Positions 1 through 9,576 of a stretch of 64,000 bases of DNA are shown here, piece after piece (within the stretch, counting starts at the first letter, position 1; every line of letters begins with the position of its first letter). The position numbers were made by a program, and so were the translations under genes. Source of the DNA: Streptomyces rhizosphaerihabitans. Lineage in GTDB: Bacteria > Actinomycetota > Actinomycetes > Streptomycetales > Streptomycetaceae. The stretch is from NCBI RefSeq assembly GCF_025399795.1, contig NZ_JAODTZ010000011.1, positions 124,001 to 188,000 on the forward strand. Direction: 5' to 3'. A model generated the notes under the pieces. The model saw nothing but the letters and a program-made list of their open reading frames with translations, made no database searches and was not told the DNA's origin.

Positions 1-4
1 CGCG

Positions 5-1717
5 ATGAGAGCTGCTGTCCTCCACGGAACCGCAGGGTCCTTGCTCCTGACCGGCCTCATCGCCGCTCCGGCGGGCGGCGCACCGGCCTGGCCCGGCCCG
101 GCCGGCTCCGCGGAGGCGCGCGGCACCGCCGTCGCCGCCCAGCGCGCCGCGGCCGCGGGCATCCGCTTCGGCACGTGCGCGAAGGTCGAGCACCTGCCGT
201 CGAACCTCCAGTGCGGGACGGTCACCGTGCCCCTCGACTACGCCCTCCCCGACGGCAAACGGATCAGACTGACCGTCAGCCGCGTCAAGGCCACCGGCAA
301 GGACCCGCACAACGCGAAGCACAAGGTGCCGCGCCAGGGCGCCCTCGTCTACAACCCCGGCGGTCCCGGCGCCTCCGGCATGTACTTTCCGCTGATCGGC
401 ATGCTGCCCGCGTGGAAGCGGATCGGAGCCGCGTACGACCTCGTCGGCTACGCCCCGCGTGGCGTCGACCGGTCGGCGCCGCTGTCCTGCAGGGACCCCA
501 AGCACCGGCCGAAGCCGCTCCTGGAGGCCCCGACAGTCCCCTCCGAGTCGTACAAGAAGGCACGGATCGCGGAGGCGAAGGCGTACGCCCGCGGCTGCGC
601 CCGGCGCTCGGGCTCCGCCCTGCGCCACTACACCTCGCTCAACAACGCCCGTGACCTGGACGTCCTGCGGGCCGCGCTCGGCGAGCGGAAGCTGACCTTC
701 ATGGGAGCCTCGTACGGGACGTACTTCGGCTCCCTGTACGCGACGCTGTTCCCCTCGCACGTACGCCGGATGGTCTTCGACTCGGCGGTGAACCCCGCCC
801 CCGAGAAGGTCTGGTATCAGAACAACCTCGACCAGTCGGCCGCGTTCGAGGTCCGCTGGGCGGACTTCCGCGCGTGGATGGCCCGGCACGACAAGGTGTA
901 CAAGCTCGGCCGCACCTCCGAGGACGTACAGCGCTCCTACGAGAAGGCGCGGGCGCGGCTGGCCGCCTCACCCGCGGGCGGCAAGGTGGGACCCGCCCAG
1001 CTGCAGGGCACGTTCCTGCAGGCCGGATACTACGACGACTACTGGCCGCAGCGCGCGCTGGCGCTGTCCGCTTATCTGTCGGGTGACCCGAAGCCGCTGA
1101 TCCAGGTGGCGGGACCGCATCCGGAGGCGGCCGCCGAGCAGGAGAACGGCAACGCCGTCTACACGGCCGTGGAGTGCAACGACGCGCCCTGGCCGACCGA
1201 CTGGCGCACCTGGGACCACGACAACACCCGTCTCGCGCGGGTCGCTCCGTTCGAGACCTGGGACAACGTGTGGATGAACCTGCCGTGCGCGTACTGGTCC
1301 GCGCCCCGGCAGAGGCCGCTCGACGTACGGACACTGCCCGGGGAGCTGCCTCCGACGCTGATCCTGGCCGCCGAGCGGGACGCGGCCACGCCGTACGAGG
1401 GTGCCAAGGAGTTGCAGCGGCGGCTGTGGGGCTCGGTGCTGGTGACCGAGAACGGCGCCGGTACCCATGGGATCGCCGGCGGCCCCAACAAGTGCGTCAA
1501 CGGCTATCTGGACGCCTACCTGCTGGAGGGCCGGCTCCCCGACGGGAGCGCGGCGTGCGCACCGCACCGGGAGCCGACACCGCAGGCACCGGACAACCGC
1601 GCCCGGGGCACCCAGGGGGCGAAGGGCACGAAGCCGGCGAAGGCCGCGAAGGACTCGGTGCCGTCGAAGGGCGCCACGCGCTCCGGGACCGCGAAGTCCG
1701 TCCGGAAGGCGCCCTGA
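5..1717 (+). CDS. Secreted alpha/beta hydrolase, tripeptidyl aminopeptidase-like (S33)
   Basis: 570 residues. The first ~30 residues look like a secretion signal (MRAAVLHG then a hydrophobic stretch ending near APAGGAPA). The core has a TAP-type alpha/beta hydrolase layout: oxyanion region NPGGPGASG, nucleophile elbow GASYGTYFG around residue 235, acidic and histidine region near LILAAERDAATP and NGAGTHGIAGG, and the C-terminal lid domain typical of the family. Family members release N-terminal tripeptides from extracellular proteins. The C-terminus ends in a Lys/Ala/Thr-rich low-complexity tail. The ATG lies only four bases from the window edge, so an upstream start or ribosome site cannot be judged. 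It converges on hemQ across a strong hairpin. Confidence 0.85.
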   Translation: MRAAVLHGTAGSLLLTGLIAAPAGGAPAWPGPAGSAEARGTAVAAQRAAAAGIRFGTCAKVEHLPSNLQCGTVTVPLDYALPDGKRIRLTVSRVKATGKDPHNAKHKVPRQGALVYNPGGPGASGMYFPLIGMLPAWKRIGAAYDLVGYAPRGVDRSAPLSCRDPKHRPKPLLEAPTVPSESYKKARIAEAKAYARGCARRSGSALRHYTSLNNARDLDVLRAALGERKLTFMGASYGTYFGSLYATLFPSHVRRMVFDSAVNPAPEKVWYQNNLDQSAAFEVRWADFRAWMARHDKVYKLGRTSEDVQRSYEKARARLAASPAGGKVGPAQLQGTFLQAGYYDDYWPQRALALSAYLSGDPKPLIQVAGPHPEAAAEQENGNAVYTAVECNDAPWPTDWRTWDHDNTRLARVAPFETWDNVWMNLPCAYWSAPRQRPLDVRTLPGELPPTLILAAERDAATPYEGAKELQRRLWGSVLVTENGAGTHGIAGGPNKCVNGYLDAYLLEGRLPDGSAACAPHREPTPQAPDNRARGTQGAKGTKPAKAAKDSVPSKGATRSGTAKSVRKAP

Positions 1718-1738
1718 CCGGTATCCCGAAAACGTGAG

Positions 1739-1766
1739 GACGGGCGCCCCAGGAGGGGCGCCCGTC
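1739..1766. terminator. Bidirectional terminator hairpin
   Basis: A perfect 12-bp stem (GACGGGCGCCCC pairing with GGGGCGCCCGTC) with an AGGA tetraloop lies between two convergent genes: the hydrolase ending at 1717 and hemQ ending at 1784. It is suited to terminate both. Confidence 0.8.
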
Positions 1767-1783
1767 TCGTTGTGCCGGGACGG

Positions 1784-2515
1784 TCAGGCGAGGCCCGCGA
1801 CCAGTTCGGCGACGTCCTTGCGGCGGCCGGTGTAGAACGGGACCTCTTCGCGGACGTGCATCCGGGCCTCGGAGGCACGCAGGTGGCGCATCAGGTCGAC
1901 GATGCGGTGGAGCTCGTCGGCCTCGAAGGCGAGGATCCACTCGTAGTCGCCGAGCGAGAACGAGGCGACCGTGTTCGCGCGCACGTCGGGGTAGCCGCGG
2001 GCCATCTTGCCGTGGTCGGCGAGCATCCGGCGGCGGTCCTCGTCGGCCAGCAGGTACCAGTCGTAGGAGCGCACGAAGGGGTAGACGCTGACGTAGTCGC
2101 GCGGCGTCTCGTCGGCGAGGAACGCCGGGATGTGCGAGCGGTTGAACTCGGCGGGCCGGTGCAGCGCCATGTTCGACCAGACCGGCTCCAGGGCGCGGCC
2201 GAGGCGGGTGCGCCGGAAGAGGTTGTACGCCTCCTGGAGCTGGTCGCTGGTCTCGGCGTGCCACCAGATCATGAGGTCGGCGTCGGCGCGCAGCCCCGAC
2301 ACGTCGTAGGTGCCGCGGACGGTGACGTCCTTCGCGGCGAGCTGGTCGAACAGCTCCTGGACCTCGTCGGCGTAACCGGCGCGGTCCTCGGGCAGCACGT
2401 CCTTCAGCCGGAAGACGGACCACAGGGTGTAGCGAATGGTCTCGTTGAGGTCCTTGGCCAGCTTGCCCTTGTTCGGGACCCTGCCGGACTCGGTGGTGGG
2501 GGCGTCGTCACTCAT
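1784..2515 (-). CDS. hemQ: Coproheme decarboxylase HemQ/ChdC
   Basis: 243 residues, chlorite-dismutase-fold family, usual length for the actinobacterial HemQ group. It catalyses the last step of the coproporphyrin-dependent haem pathway, oxidative decarboxylation of coproheme to haem b. Recognisable stretches are [13 protein letters not shown] near the N-terminus, DLMIWWHAE, the [12 protein letters not shown] segment with the tyrosines expected at the active site, and [16 protein letters not shown]. The ATG at 2515 lies 4 bp downstream of the hemG stop, so the two are clearly one transcript. Confidence 0.93.
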   Translation of the reverse strand: MSDDAPTTESGRVPNKGKLAKDLNETIRYTLWSVFRLKDVLPEDRAGYADEVQELFDQLAAKDVTVRGTYDVSGLRADADLMIWWHAETSDQLQEAYNLFRRTRLGRALEPVWSNMALHRPAEFNRSHIPAFLADETPRDYVSVYPFVRSYDWYLLADEDRRRMLADHGKMARGYPDVRANTVASFSLGDYEWILAFEADELHRIVDLMRHLRASEARMHVREEVPFYTGRRKDVAELVAGLA

Positions 2516-2519
2516 GGGG

Positions 2520-4010
2520 CTATTCTCCCGCGCCGCCGTGCAGGCTCTGCACCGGGGCGGCGCGCAGCGCGTCCAGGGCGCGGGCGTCGCCTTCGAGCCG
2601 GTCGACGGCGGCGTACGCGGACGCGATGCAGGCGGGGATGCCGACCCCGTCGTACGCCGCGCCGCACACCGCGAGGCCCGGCAGCGCGGCGACGTGCTCG
2701 CGGACGCGGGCCACGCGCGCGTGGTGGCCGACGGGGTACTGGGGCAGCCCGTCGTCCCAGCGCGTCACCCGGGTCGCCACCGGCTCGGCGTCCAGCCCGG
2801 TCGCCGCGCGCAGATCGTCCCGGGACACCTGGACGAGGTCGGCGTCGGGCCGGCCGAGCACCTCCGTCTCGCCGTACCGCCCGACGGAGGTGCGCAGCAC
2901 CAGCAGACCGGGGTCCTGGTCGGCGATCCAGCCCCACTTCCGGGAGGCGAAGGTGGACGCCTTGATGGTGCGGCCGTCGACCGGCGGCACCAGAAAACCG
3001 CTTCCTTCGGGGAGGGTGATTCCGTCGCTGCGGTAGGCGAGGGTCACCAGGGCCATCGACGCGTACTCCACGGCTGCCAGCTCGGCCGCCGCGGCGGGGG
3101 CCTCGGCCCGCAGCAGTGCGGCGGCGGCCGGGGCGGGCAGCGCGAGGACGACCGCGTCGGCGTGCAGGACACGGTCTCCGGCGACGACGCGCCAGGCCGC
3201 GCCGGGCCCCGAACCGGTGCCGGGCCCGGCCGCCGCGGTCCTGCGCAGTTCGGTCACCGGCGTCCGGGTGAGGATCTCGCCTCCGCGGGCCGTCACCGAC
3301 TCGGCGACGGCTAGCGGCAGTCGGCCCACTCCGCCGTCGATTCCCATGAACACCGGGCCGCTCTGCCCGGCGGCGGCCGCCTTGGCCTGGATCTCGCGGA
3401 CGGCCTCGGTGAGGGAGGTGTGCGTGCGGGCCGCGGCGTAGAGCTGGGGGACGGCGAGGCGCAGGGAGAGCCGGTAGGCGTCGCCCGCGTACACGCCGCC
3501 GAGGAGGGGTTCGACGAGGCGGTCGACGACCTCACGGCCGAGGCGTGCCGCCACGTACTCGCCGACGGCGATGTCCTCGCCCACCTCCGTGCGGGGCAGG
3601 TCGGCGTCGCGCTCGATACGGCGCAGGCCCTCTTCGGAGAGGACTCCCGCGAGGGCTGACGCGCTGCCGGGAACGCCCATGACATGGCCCTTGGGCATGG
3701 GGCGCAGAGCTCCGCGGGTCCACAGGAAGGCCGTCGCGGTGGCGGGCGGCTGGAGGCGGTCGCCGAGTCCGGCCTCGCGGGCGAGGTCCACGGCCTCCGG
3801 GCGGCGCGCCAGCATCGACTCGGCACCGAGGTCCACGCGCGCGCCCGCGATCTCGCCGGACAGCAGCTTGCCGCCGAGGCGGTCCGACGCCTCCAGGACG
3901 GTGACGCGCGCGCCCCGCCCCAGCAGGCGGTGGGCGGCGGCCAGCCCCGCGATCCCTCCGCCGACGACCACGACGTGTTCCGAACGGGTACGGGTGTCCT
4001 CTTCGCGCAT
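2520..4010 (-). CDS. hemG: Protoporphyrinogen/coproporphyrinogen oxidase (HemG/HemY type, CgoX)
   Basis: 496 residues, flavin monoamine-oxidase fold. The N-terminal FAD site is [16 protein letters not shown] with the downstream acidic residue in [13 protein letters not shown]. The family C-terminal motif appears as [24 protein letters not shown]. It oxidises the porphyrinogen to the porphyrin before iron insertion. The presence of HemQ next door says the substrate is more likely coproporphyrinogen III. The ATG at 4010 has an AAGGTGGAG ribosome site. First gene of the hemG-hemQ operon. Confidence 0.92.
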   Translation of the reverse strand: MREEDTRTRSEHVVVVGGGIAGLAAAHRLLGRGARVTVLEASDRLGGKLLSGEIAGARVDLGAESMLARRPEAVDLAREAGLGDRLQPPATATAFLWTRGALRPMPKGHVMGVPGSASALAGVLSEEGLRRIERDADLPRTEVGEDIAVGEYVAARLGREVVDRLVEPLLGGVYAGDAYRLSLRLAVPQLYAAARTHTSLTEAVREIQAKAAAAGQSGPVFMGIDGGVGRLPLAVAESVTARGGEILTRTPVTELRRTAAAGPGTGSGPGAAWRVVAGDRVLHADAVVLALPAPAAAALLRAEAPAAAAELAAVEYASMALVTLAYRSDGITLPEGSGFLVPPVDGRTIKASTFASRKWGWIADQDPGLLVLRTSVGRYGETEVLGRPDADLVQVSRDDLRAATGLDAEPVATRVTRWDDGLPQYPVGHHARVARVREHVAALPGLAVCGAAYDGVGIPACIASAYAAVDRLEGDARALDALRAAPVQSLHGGAGE

Positions 4011-4169
4011 GACTCCACCTTCTCAAACCGCACCGGCGCCTCCGGCGGGGAGTCCGGTGTCCCGCGCGAGTCCGGACCGTGACCGCATCGGGACCGGATC
4101 CCGCCAACGTCCCGAACCCGTCCGGCGTCGAAGAATCGTCAGTCGTCACCACCCTGGGGGTAGGCCCGC

Positions 4170-5363
4170 ATGCACACACGCAGCTCCGGACATCCGCTAC
4201 GACCCGTGTCACCTGTCCCGTCCACCTCATCCGGATCGCCGGTACCACCCGTCCGCCCCGCCCGCCCTGTCCGGGTCCTGGCCGGGATGTTCCTCGTCGC
4301 CGCGCTCGCACTGACGGGCTGCGGCGCCGCCGAGACGGGAAGCGCCGGCGACAGCAAGGCCGCCGCCCCGGACGCACGAAGCGCGAACGACGCCGGCGCC
4401 GGCGCCGAGAGGGCGGCGCCGGGTGCCGCGGGGAGTGACGGCTCGAACGGCTCCAAGGCCGCCCCGCCCAAGGTGACCGCGAACAGCATCATCCGCACCG
4501 CCTCGCTGATCGTCGTGGTCAAGGAGGTGCCCAAGGCTCTGGACGACGCCCGCGCCACGGCCGAGAACGCCGGCGGTTACGTCGGCGACGAGACCACCAC
4601 CCGCGACGGGCGGGGTCACGAGCTCACACGCGTCGTCCTGCGGGTGCCCAGCGAGCGGTACGACCAGGTGCTCGCCGATCTGGAGGGCGCCGGCAAGGTC
4701 GTCGAGCGGACGGCCAAGGCCCAGGACGTCACCGACCAGGTCGTGGACGTGGAGAGCCGCGTCAAGACACAGCGCGCGAGCGTGGCCCGGGTCCGCGAAC
4801 TGATGGACCGGGCGACCAGGCTCAGTGATGTGGTCTCCCTGGAAGGGGAGTTGAGCAGCCGGGAGTCCGACCTGGAGGCGCTGCTCGCCCAGCAGGCGTC
4901 ACTGAAGGACCGTACGAGCCTGGCCACGATCACGCTCTCGCTGTCCGAGACCCCGGTGAAGAAGGCCGAGAAGAAGGACGCGGACCCGGGCTTCCTGGAC
5001 GCGCTCTCCGGCGGCTGGAACGTGCTGGTCACCGTCGTGCGGTGGCTGGCCCTGGCGATCGGGGCGGTGCTCCCCTTCGCGGCCGCCCTCGCCCTGATCG
5101 CCCTGGTGTGGTTCCGCGGCGTGAGCCCCCGGCTGCGCCGCAGTCCGGCCCCGGCGGTGGCCTCCGGTCCGGCCCCGGCGGTGGCTTCCGGTGCGTCCGG
5201 CGGTCCCGCCGCGAGTCCGTCGGCGGCCCCGGTTCCGGCCTCCCGCCCGGCTTCGGACCCGGCTTCCGACCCCGCTTCCGGCCCGGCTTCGAGGAGCACG
5301 GCCACGCCGAAGGCCGCACCGCCCGCCCGCGGCACGTCCTCGGAAGGTGGCGAGGAGGACTGA
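4170..5363 (+). CDS. DUF4349-domain lipoprotein
   Basis: 397 residues. A long basic/proline-rich leader precedes a hydrophobic stretch and the lipobox LTGC (Cys51), so the mature protein is probably an anchored lipoprotein. The central part (about residues 110-265) is DUF4349-like: it starts SIIRTASLIVVVKEVPKALDDA, has a predicted coiled coil (VDVESRVKTQRASVARVRELMDR onward), and is followed by a single membrane helix at about 280-312. The C-terminal ~75 residues are Ala/Pro/Ser repeats encoded by short tandem DNA repeats, including a 24-bp unit twice at 5143-5190 and 12-bp PAS(D/G) units after it. Function unknown. Divergent from hemG; the next gene starts 27 bp downstream. Confidence 0.8.
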   Translation: MHTRSSGHPLRPVSPVPSTSSGSPVPPVRPARPVRVLAGMFLVAALALTGCGAAETGSAGDSKAAAPDARSANDAGAGAERAAPGAAGSDGSNGSKAAPPKVTANSIIRTASLIVVVKEVPKALDDARATAENAGGYVGDETTTRDGRGHELTRVVLRVPSERYDQVLADLEGAGKVVERTAKAQDVTDQVVDVESRVKTQRASVARVRELMDRATRLSDVVSLEGELSSRESDLEALLAQQASLKDRTSLATITLSLSETPVKKAEKKDADPGFLDALSGGWNVLVTVVRWLALAIGAVLPFAAALALIALVWFRGVSPRLRRSPAPAVASGPAPAVASGASGGPAASPSAAPVPASRPASDPASDPASGPASRSTATPKAAPPARGTSSEGGEED

Positions 5364-5390
5364 AGTGCCGTGCCCCCGTAGCGTGTTCGC

Positions 5391-6836
5391 ATGAGCATCA
5401 GCGTTACGGACGGCGCGGGCAGTACTGACGGCACGAATGGCACGAGCGGTCGGGGCGGGGCCCGGGAACGGCTGGTCGTGATCGGTGGTGACGCGGCGGG
5501 CATGTCCGCCGCGTCACAGGCACGCCGGCTGCGCGGTCCTGCCGAGCTGGAGATCGTGGCGTTCGAGCGGGGCCACTTCACGTCGTACTCGGCGTGCGGC
5601 ATCCCGTACTGGGTGGGCGGCGACGTCCCCGAACGCGACCGGCTGATCGCGCGGACCCCCGAGGAACACCGTGAGCGCGCGATCGACCTGCGGATGCGTA
5701 CGGAGGTCACCGGGATCGACATCGCGGGCGCCCGGGTGCGCTCCCGGGACCTCGGCACCGGGGCCGAGGCGTGGACGTCGTACGACAAACTCGTGATCGC
5801 GACCGGTGCGCGTCCGGTCCGCCCGAATCTGCCGGGCGCCGACGCGCCGGGCGTGCACGGCGTGCAGACCCTGGACGACGGGCAGGCCCTGCTCGACACG
5901 CTGGCGGTGACCGAGGGCCGCCGTGCCGTGGTCGTCGGCGCGGGCTACATCGGCGTGGAGATGGCCGAGGCGCTCATCAACCGCGGGTACGAGGTGACGG
6001 TCGTCAACCGGGGAAAGGAACCCATGTCCACGCTCGACCCGGACATGGGCCGCCTGGTGCACACCGCCATGGAGGGCCTCGGGATCACCATGGTCGACGA
6101 CTCCGAGGTGTCCGAGTTCCTCACCGGAGACGACGGGCGGGTCCGCGCGGTCGTCACGGACGACGCCACGTACCCGGCGGACGTGGTGGTCCTCGGCATC
6201 GGCGTACGCCCCGAGACGACGCTCGCCCGCGCGGCGGGGCTGCCGCTCGGCGACCACGGCGGGCTGCTCACCGACCTGGCGATGCGCGTGCGCGGGCACG
6301 AGAACATCTGGGCGGGCGGCGACTGCGTCGAGGTGCTCGACCTGGTCTCGGGGCGCGAGCGGCACATCGCGCTGGGCACCCACGCGAACAAGCACGGGCA
6401 GGTGATCGGCTCCAACGTGGCCGGCGGATACGCCACGTTCCCCGGTGTCGTCGGCACCGCGGTGAGCAAGGTCTGCGATCTGGAGATCGCCCGCACCGGA
6501 CTGCGCGAGAAGGACGCGCACCGGGCGGGCCTGCGGTTCGAGACCGTCACCATCGAGTCGACGAGCCGCGCGGGCTACTACCCGGGCGCCGCCCTCATGA
6601 CGGTGAAGATGCTCGCGGAGCGCCGCACGGGGCGGCTGCTCGGCGTGCAGATCGTCGGCCGGGAGGGCGCGGCGAAGCGCGTGGACATCGCGGCGGTGGC
6701 ACTGACCGCGGGCATGACGGTGGAACAGATGACGATGCTGGATCTCGGCTACGCGCCGCCCTTCTCCCCGGTCTGGGACCCCGTCCTGGTGGCGGCCCGC
6801 AAAGCGGTGGCGAAAGTGCGCCAGGGCGACCGGTGA
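5391..6836 (+). CDS. FAD-dependent pyridine nucleotide-disulfide oxidoreductase, CoA-disulfide reductase/NADH oxidase-like
   Basis: 481 residues. N-terminal FAD site VVIGGDAAGMSAASQARR; a single active-site cysteine (Cys69) in SACGIPYWVGG, the arrangement of CoA-disulfide reductases and related NADH oxidases. An NAD(P)-binding GAGYIGVEMAEAL follows at mid-protein, then the second FAD motif IWAGGDCVEV. The C-terminal dimerisation domain ends PPFSPVWDPVLVAARKA. It probably reduces low-molecular-weight disulfides, CoA-disulfide or oxygen with NAD(P)H in the cytoplasm; the exact substrate cannot be read from sequence. ATG at 5391, 27 bp behind the DUF4349 gene. Confidence 0.85.
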   Translation: MSISVTDGAGSTDGTNGTSGRGGARERLVVIGGDAAGMSAASQARRLRGPAELEIVAFERGHFTSYSACGIPYWVGGDVPERDRLIARTPEEHRERAIDLRMRTEVTGIDIAGARVRSRDLGTGAEAWTSYDKLVIATGARPVRPNLPGADAPGVHGVQTLDDGQALLDTLAVTEGRRAVVVGAGYIGVEMAEALINRGYEVTVVNRGKEPMSTLDPDMGRLVHTAMEGLGITMVDDSEVSEFLTGDDGRVRAVVTDDATYPADVVVLGIGVRPETTLARAAGLPLGDHGGLLTDLAMRVRGHENIWAGGDCVEVLDLVSGRERHIALGTHANKHGQVIGSNVAGGYATFPGVVGTAVSKVCDLEIARTGLREKDAHRAGLRFETVTIESTSRAGYYPGAALMTVKMLAERRTGRLLGVQIVGREGAAKRVDIAAVALTAGMTVEQMTMLDLGYAPPFSPVWDPVLVAARKAVAKVRQGDR

Positions 6837-6948
6837 CGGGCACGGGGGTGCGCGGCCCGCGCTCATGACGGACGCGGGGGCGCAAGCCGGGTGCCCTGCC
6901 GGGCGGATGCGGAGCCCGGCCGCCGGCGCTCGGCGACCCGCGCGCCGG

Positions 6949-7284
6949 CTAGGCGGACTCGTGCCCGGCCGTCCCGTTGATCCGGTCTATCGTCTGCCGG
7001 GCCTGCTCAGCGGGCGGCCGGGGCGGCAGCGAGGAGACCGAGCCGGCGGCCGCGGTGACCGCGGGCGGGCTCTGGGCGGGCTTCGCGTGTGCCGCCGACC
7101 GGGAGGACCGCAGGCGATGGCTGACGGCCTCGTCCAGGGTCACGGGCCGCTGCATCCGGGCCGCGAGCCGTCCGGCCTCCTGGCCGAGCGCGGCGACGTC
7201 CTCCCAGGGGAGGTGCAGCACCAGGGCGATTTCCGCCTCGCCGTCGGGCAGGGCATGCATCGGAGGAGTAACTCGGTCGCTCAT
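6949..7284 (-). CDS. Small conserved hypothetical protein
   Basis: 111 residues from the ATG at 7284, chosen because GAGG lies upstream and the composition becomes protein-like there (MSDRVTPPMHALPDGEAEIALVLHLPWEDVAALGQEAGRLA). The first ~60 residues look like a folded alpha/beta unit; the rest is Ala/Pro/Ser-rich and probably disordered. No signal peptide, membrane helix or known motif. Divergent from the rhomboid gene and convergent with the flavoprotein gene. Function unknown. Confidence 0.6.
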   Translation of the reverse strand: MSDRVTPPMHALPDGEAEIALVLHLPWEDVAALGQEAGRLAARMQRPVTLDEAVSHRLRSSRSAAHAKPAQSPPAVTAAAGSVSSLPPRPPAEQARQTIDRINGTAGHESA

Positions 7285-7496
7285 GGCCTGTGTCCTCACG
7301 TCTTCATGTCGTCGCGTCGTCGTACCCGCGTCGCGTCTTCGGCGCGGCGCGGGCGGTTGAGGAGACATACGGCCGCAGGGGCACAGGTGTTCAGTGTGTT
7401 CGGTGGGCAACCGCATGGGCCGCCGGGCAGGCCGCACTCCCCGCCCGGACCGGTGGAGCGCGGATTCACCCCGCACATCGGGGGCAGTACTTCCTC

Positions 7497-8315
7497 GTGG
7501 TCATTCCCGTCCATGACGTGAACCCGGTGCGGCGCACGCCCTATGTGACGTACGCGCTGATCGCCGCCAACGTGCTCGTGTTCCTCTACACGCCCGGTCT
7601 CGCGGGGTCGGTGGCGGGGGACAGCGCGCAGTCGCAGCTGTGTCATCTGCACGCGTTCATGGACCATTACGCGGCCGTGCCGCAGGAACTGATCCATCAT
7701 CGGATGCCCCGGCTGGTGCCGACCGGCGAAGTCGGCGGCGGGCCGCACGGGTCGGGCTGTGCGCTGGGTCCGCCGGACTACGACAAGTCGCCGCCGCTGT
7801 CGGTGCTCACGGCGATGTTCCTGCACGGGAGCTGGCTGCATCTGCTGGGCAACATGCTCTTCCTGCTGATCTTCGGCAACAACATCGAGGACCGGCTCGG
7901 ACATGTGCGGTTCACGCTGTTCTACGTGGCCTGCGGTTTCGCGGCGGCGTACGGCTTCGCGCTGGTGAACGACGGCTCGGGCGACCCGCTGATCGGCGCG
8001 TCGGGGGCGATCGCCGGGGTCCTCGGGGCCTATCTGGTGCTGTATCCGAGGGCCAGGGTCTGGGTCCTCGTGCCGTTCCTGGTGTTCCTGCCGCTCCGGC
8101 TGCCCGCGTGGCTCGTGCTCGGCTTCTGGTTCGTTCTCCAGGCGGCGTACTCGTCCGGTGCCGCCGTTCCCGCCGCGGGCACCGTGGCCTACGCGGCGCA
8201 CGTCGTCGGCTTCCTGGCCGGCATGCTCCTGGCCTGGCCGCTGCGCCCCGGCACCCCACCACCACCGGAACCGCGCCGCCTGCTGTTCGGCAGACAGGCG
8301 CGGCACAGCTGGTGA
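7497..8315 (+). CDS. Rhomboid-family intramembrane serine protease
   Basis: 272 residues from the GTG at 7497, chosen because the conserved start VIPVHDVNPVRRTPYVTY follows it and GGGG sits about 10 bases upstream; the frame remains open further upstream but reads as non-protein. Six or so membrane segments. Family signatures are LHLLGNMLFLLIFGNNIEDR (membrane loop and TM2), catalytic serine in GASGAIAGVLGAYLVLYP and catalytic histidine in AHVVGFLAGMLLAW. The N-terminal loop carries several His and a Cys (CHLHAFMDH). Substrates unknown. It converges on hemE with only 10 bp between stop codons and no obvious hairpin. Confidence 0.88.
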   Translation: MVIPVHDVNPVRRTPYVTYALIAANVLVFLYTPGLAGSVAGDSAQSQLCHLHAFMDHYAAVPQELIHHRMPRLVPTGEVGGGPHGSGCALGPPDYDKSPPLSVLTAMFLHGSWLHLLGNMLFLLIFGNNIEDRLGHVRFTLFYVACGFAAAYGFALVNDGSGDPLIGASGAIAGVLGAYLVLYPRARVWVLVPFLVFLPLRLPAWLVLGFWFVLQAAYSSGAAVPAAGTVAYAAHVVGFLAGMLLAWPLRPGTPPPPEPRRLLFGRQARHSW

Positions 8316-8325
8316 ACTGTCGGCC

Positions 8326-9393
8326 CTAGCGGGCCGTCTGCGTGTGGACGTACTCCACCAGTCGGGTCAGCGCGTCCGGGTTCATGCTCGGCGGGACGCC
8401 GTGGCCGAGGTTGAAGACATGGCCCTCCAGACCGGCGGCGGCGTCGAGCACCTCGCGGGTCTTGGTCTCCACGGCCTCGGTGGTGGAGAAGAGGACGGCG
8501 GGGTCGAGGTTGCCCTGGAGCGCCTTGCCGGGGCCGACGCGGCGGGCGGCCTCGTCGAGCGGGACGCGCCAGTCGACGCCGACGACGTCCGCGCCCGCCT
8601 CCCCCATGAGGCCGAGCAGTTCACCGGTGCCGACGCCGAAGTGGATGCGCGGCACGCCGTACGAGGCGACGGCGTCGAAGACCTTGGTGGACGCGGGCAT
8701 CACCGAGCGGCGGTAGTCCGCGGGGGCGAGGGCGCCGACCCAGGAGTCGAAGAGCTGGACGGCGCTCGCGCCCGCCTCGATCTGCACCTTGAGGAAGGCG
8801 GAGGTGATCTCGGCGAGACGGTCGAGCAGGTCGGCCCACAGCTGCGGGTCGCCGTACATGAGCGCCTTGGTGTGCTCGTGGTTCTTGGACGGACCGCCCT
8901 CCACGAGGTAACTCGCGAGGGTGAAAGGCGCGCCCGCGAAGCCGATGAGGGGGGTCTCGCCGAGTTCGGCCGTCAGGAGCCCGATCGCCTCGGTGACGTA
9001 CCAGACGTCCTCGGGGGTCAGATCGCGCAGCTGGGCCAGGTCGGCGCGGGTGCGGATCGGGTTCTGGACGACCGGGCCGACGCCCGGCTTGATGTCCAGG
9101 TCGACGCCGATGGCCTTCAGCGGGACGACGATGTCGCTGTAGTAGATCGCCGCGTCCACGTTGTGCCGGCGCACCGGCTGGAGGGTGATCTCGGCGACCA
9201 GCTCGGGCCGCGTGCAGGACTCCAGCATGGGAATGCCCTCGCGCACCTTGAGGTACTCGGGCAGCGAGCGACCGGCCTGCCGCATGAACCACACGGGCGT
9301 GTGCGGCACGGGCTCGCGCCTGCACGCCTTGAGGAAGGCGGACTCGTACGTGGCTGTCGGCTGCTGCCCGGCGGGGCTGTGGTTGGCGCTCAC
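8326..9393 (-). CDS. hemE: Uroporphyrinogen decarboxylase HemE
   Basis: 355 residues from the GTG at 9393, the usual length. The N-terminus has the active-site signature PVWFMRQAGRSLPEY; further on come YSDIVVPLKAIGVDLDIKPGVGP, GFAGAPFTLASYLVEGG, the DSWVGALAP substrate region and NLGHGVPPSMNPDALTRLVEYVH. It converts uroporphyrinogen III to coproporphyrinogen III, upstream of HemG and HemQ in the same haem pathway although those genes lie 4.3 kb away in another operon. The reading frame stays open far upstream of 9393, but only this start fits the family. Confidence 0.95.
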   Translation of the reverse strand: MSANHSPAGQQPTATYESAFLKACRREPVPHTPVWFMRQAGRSLPEYLKVREGIPMLESCTRPELVAEITLQPVRRHNVDAAIYYSDIVVPLKAIGVDLDIKPGVGPVVQNPIRTRADLAQLRDLTPEDVWYVTEAIGLLTAELGETPLIGFAGAPFTLASYLVEGGPSKNHEHTKALMYGDPQLWADLLDRLAEITSAFLKVQIEAGASAVQLFDSWVGALAPADYRRSVMPASTKVFDAVASYGVPRIHFGVGTGELLGLMGEAGADVVGVDWRVPLDEAARRVGPGKALQGNLDPAVLFSTTEAVETKTREVLDAAAGLEGHVFNLGHGVPPSMNPDALTRLVEYVHTQTAR

Positions 9394-9576
9394 GACGGAA
9401 AGTCTCCCACGGCTCACGGGCGCCCCCGTCCCGGGCTCCGGTCCGCCCGCCGCCCCCGTCGGCCCTCCGGACGGCCCACCCCGTGCGCGGTGATCGCGCG
9501 GCACGATCCGGACAGGGGTCCCACGCACGGGTGTCTCTCCCTGCGCGCGGGCTCCGTTCCCCTTAATCTTCCCCGC

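Noticed and set aside
8158..9576. Long upstream extension of the DUF3000 frame
   Set aside because: It runs antisense through hemE and part of the rhomboid gene; the conserved DUF3000 sequence starts only after 9577, where a suitable ATG exists.
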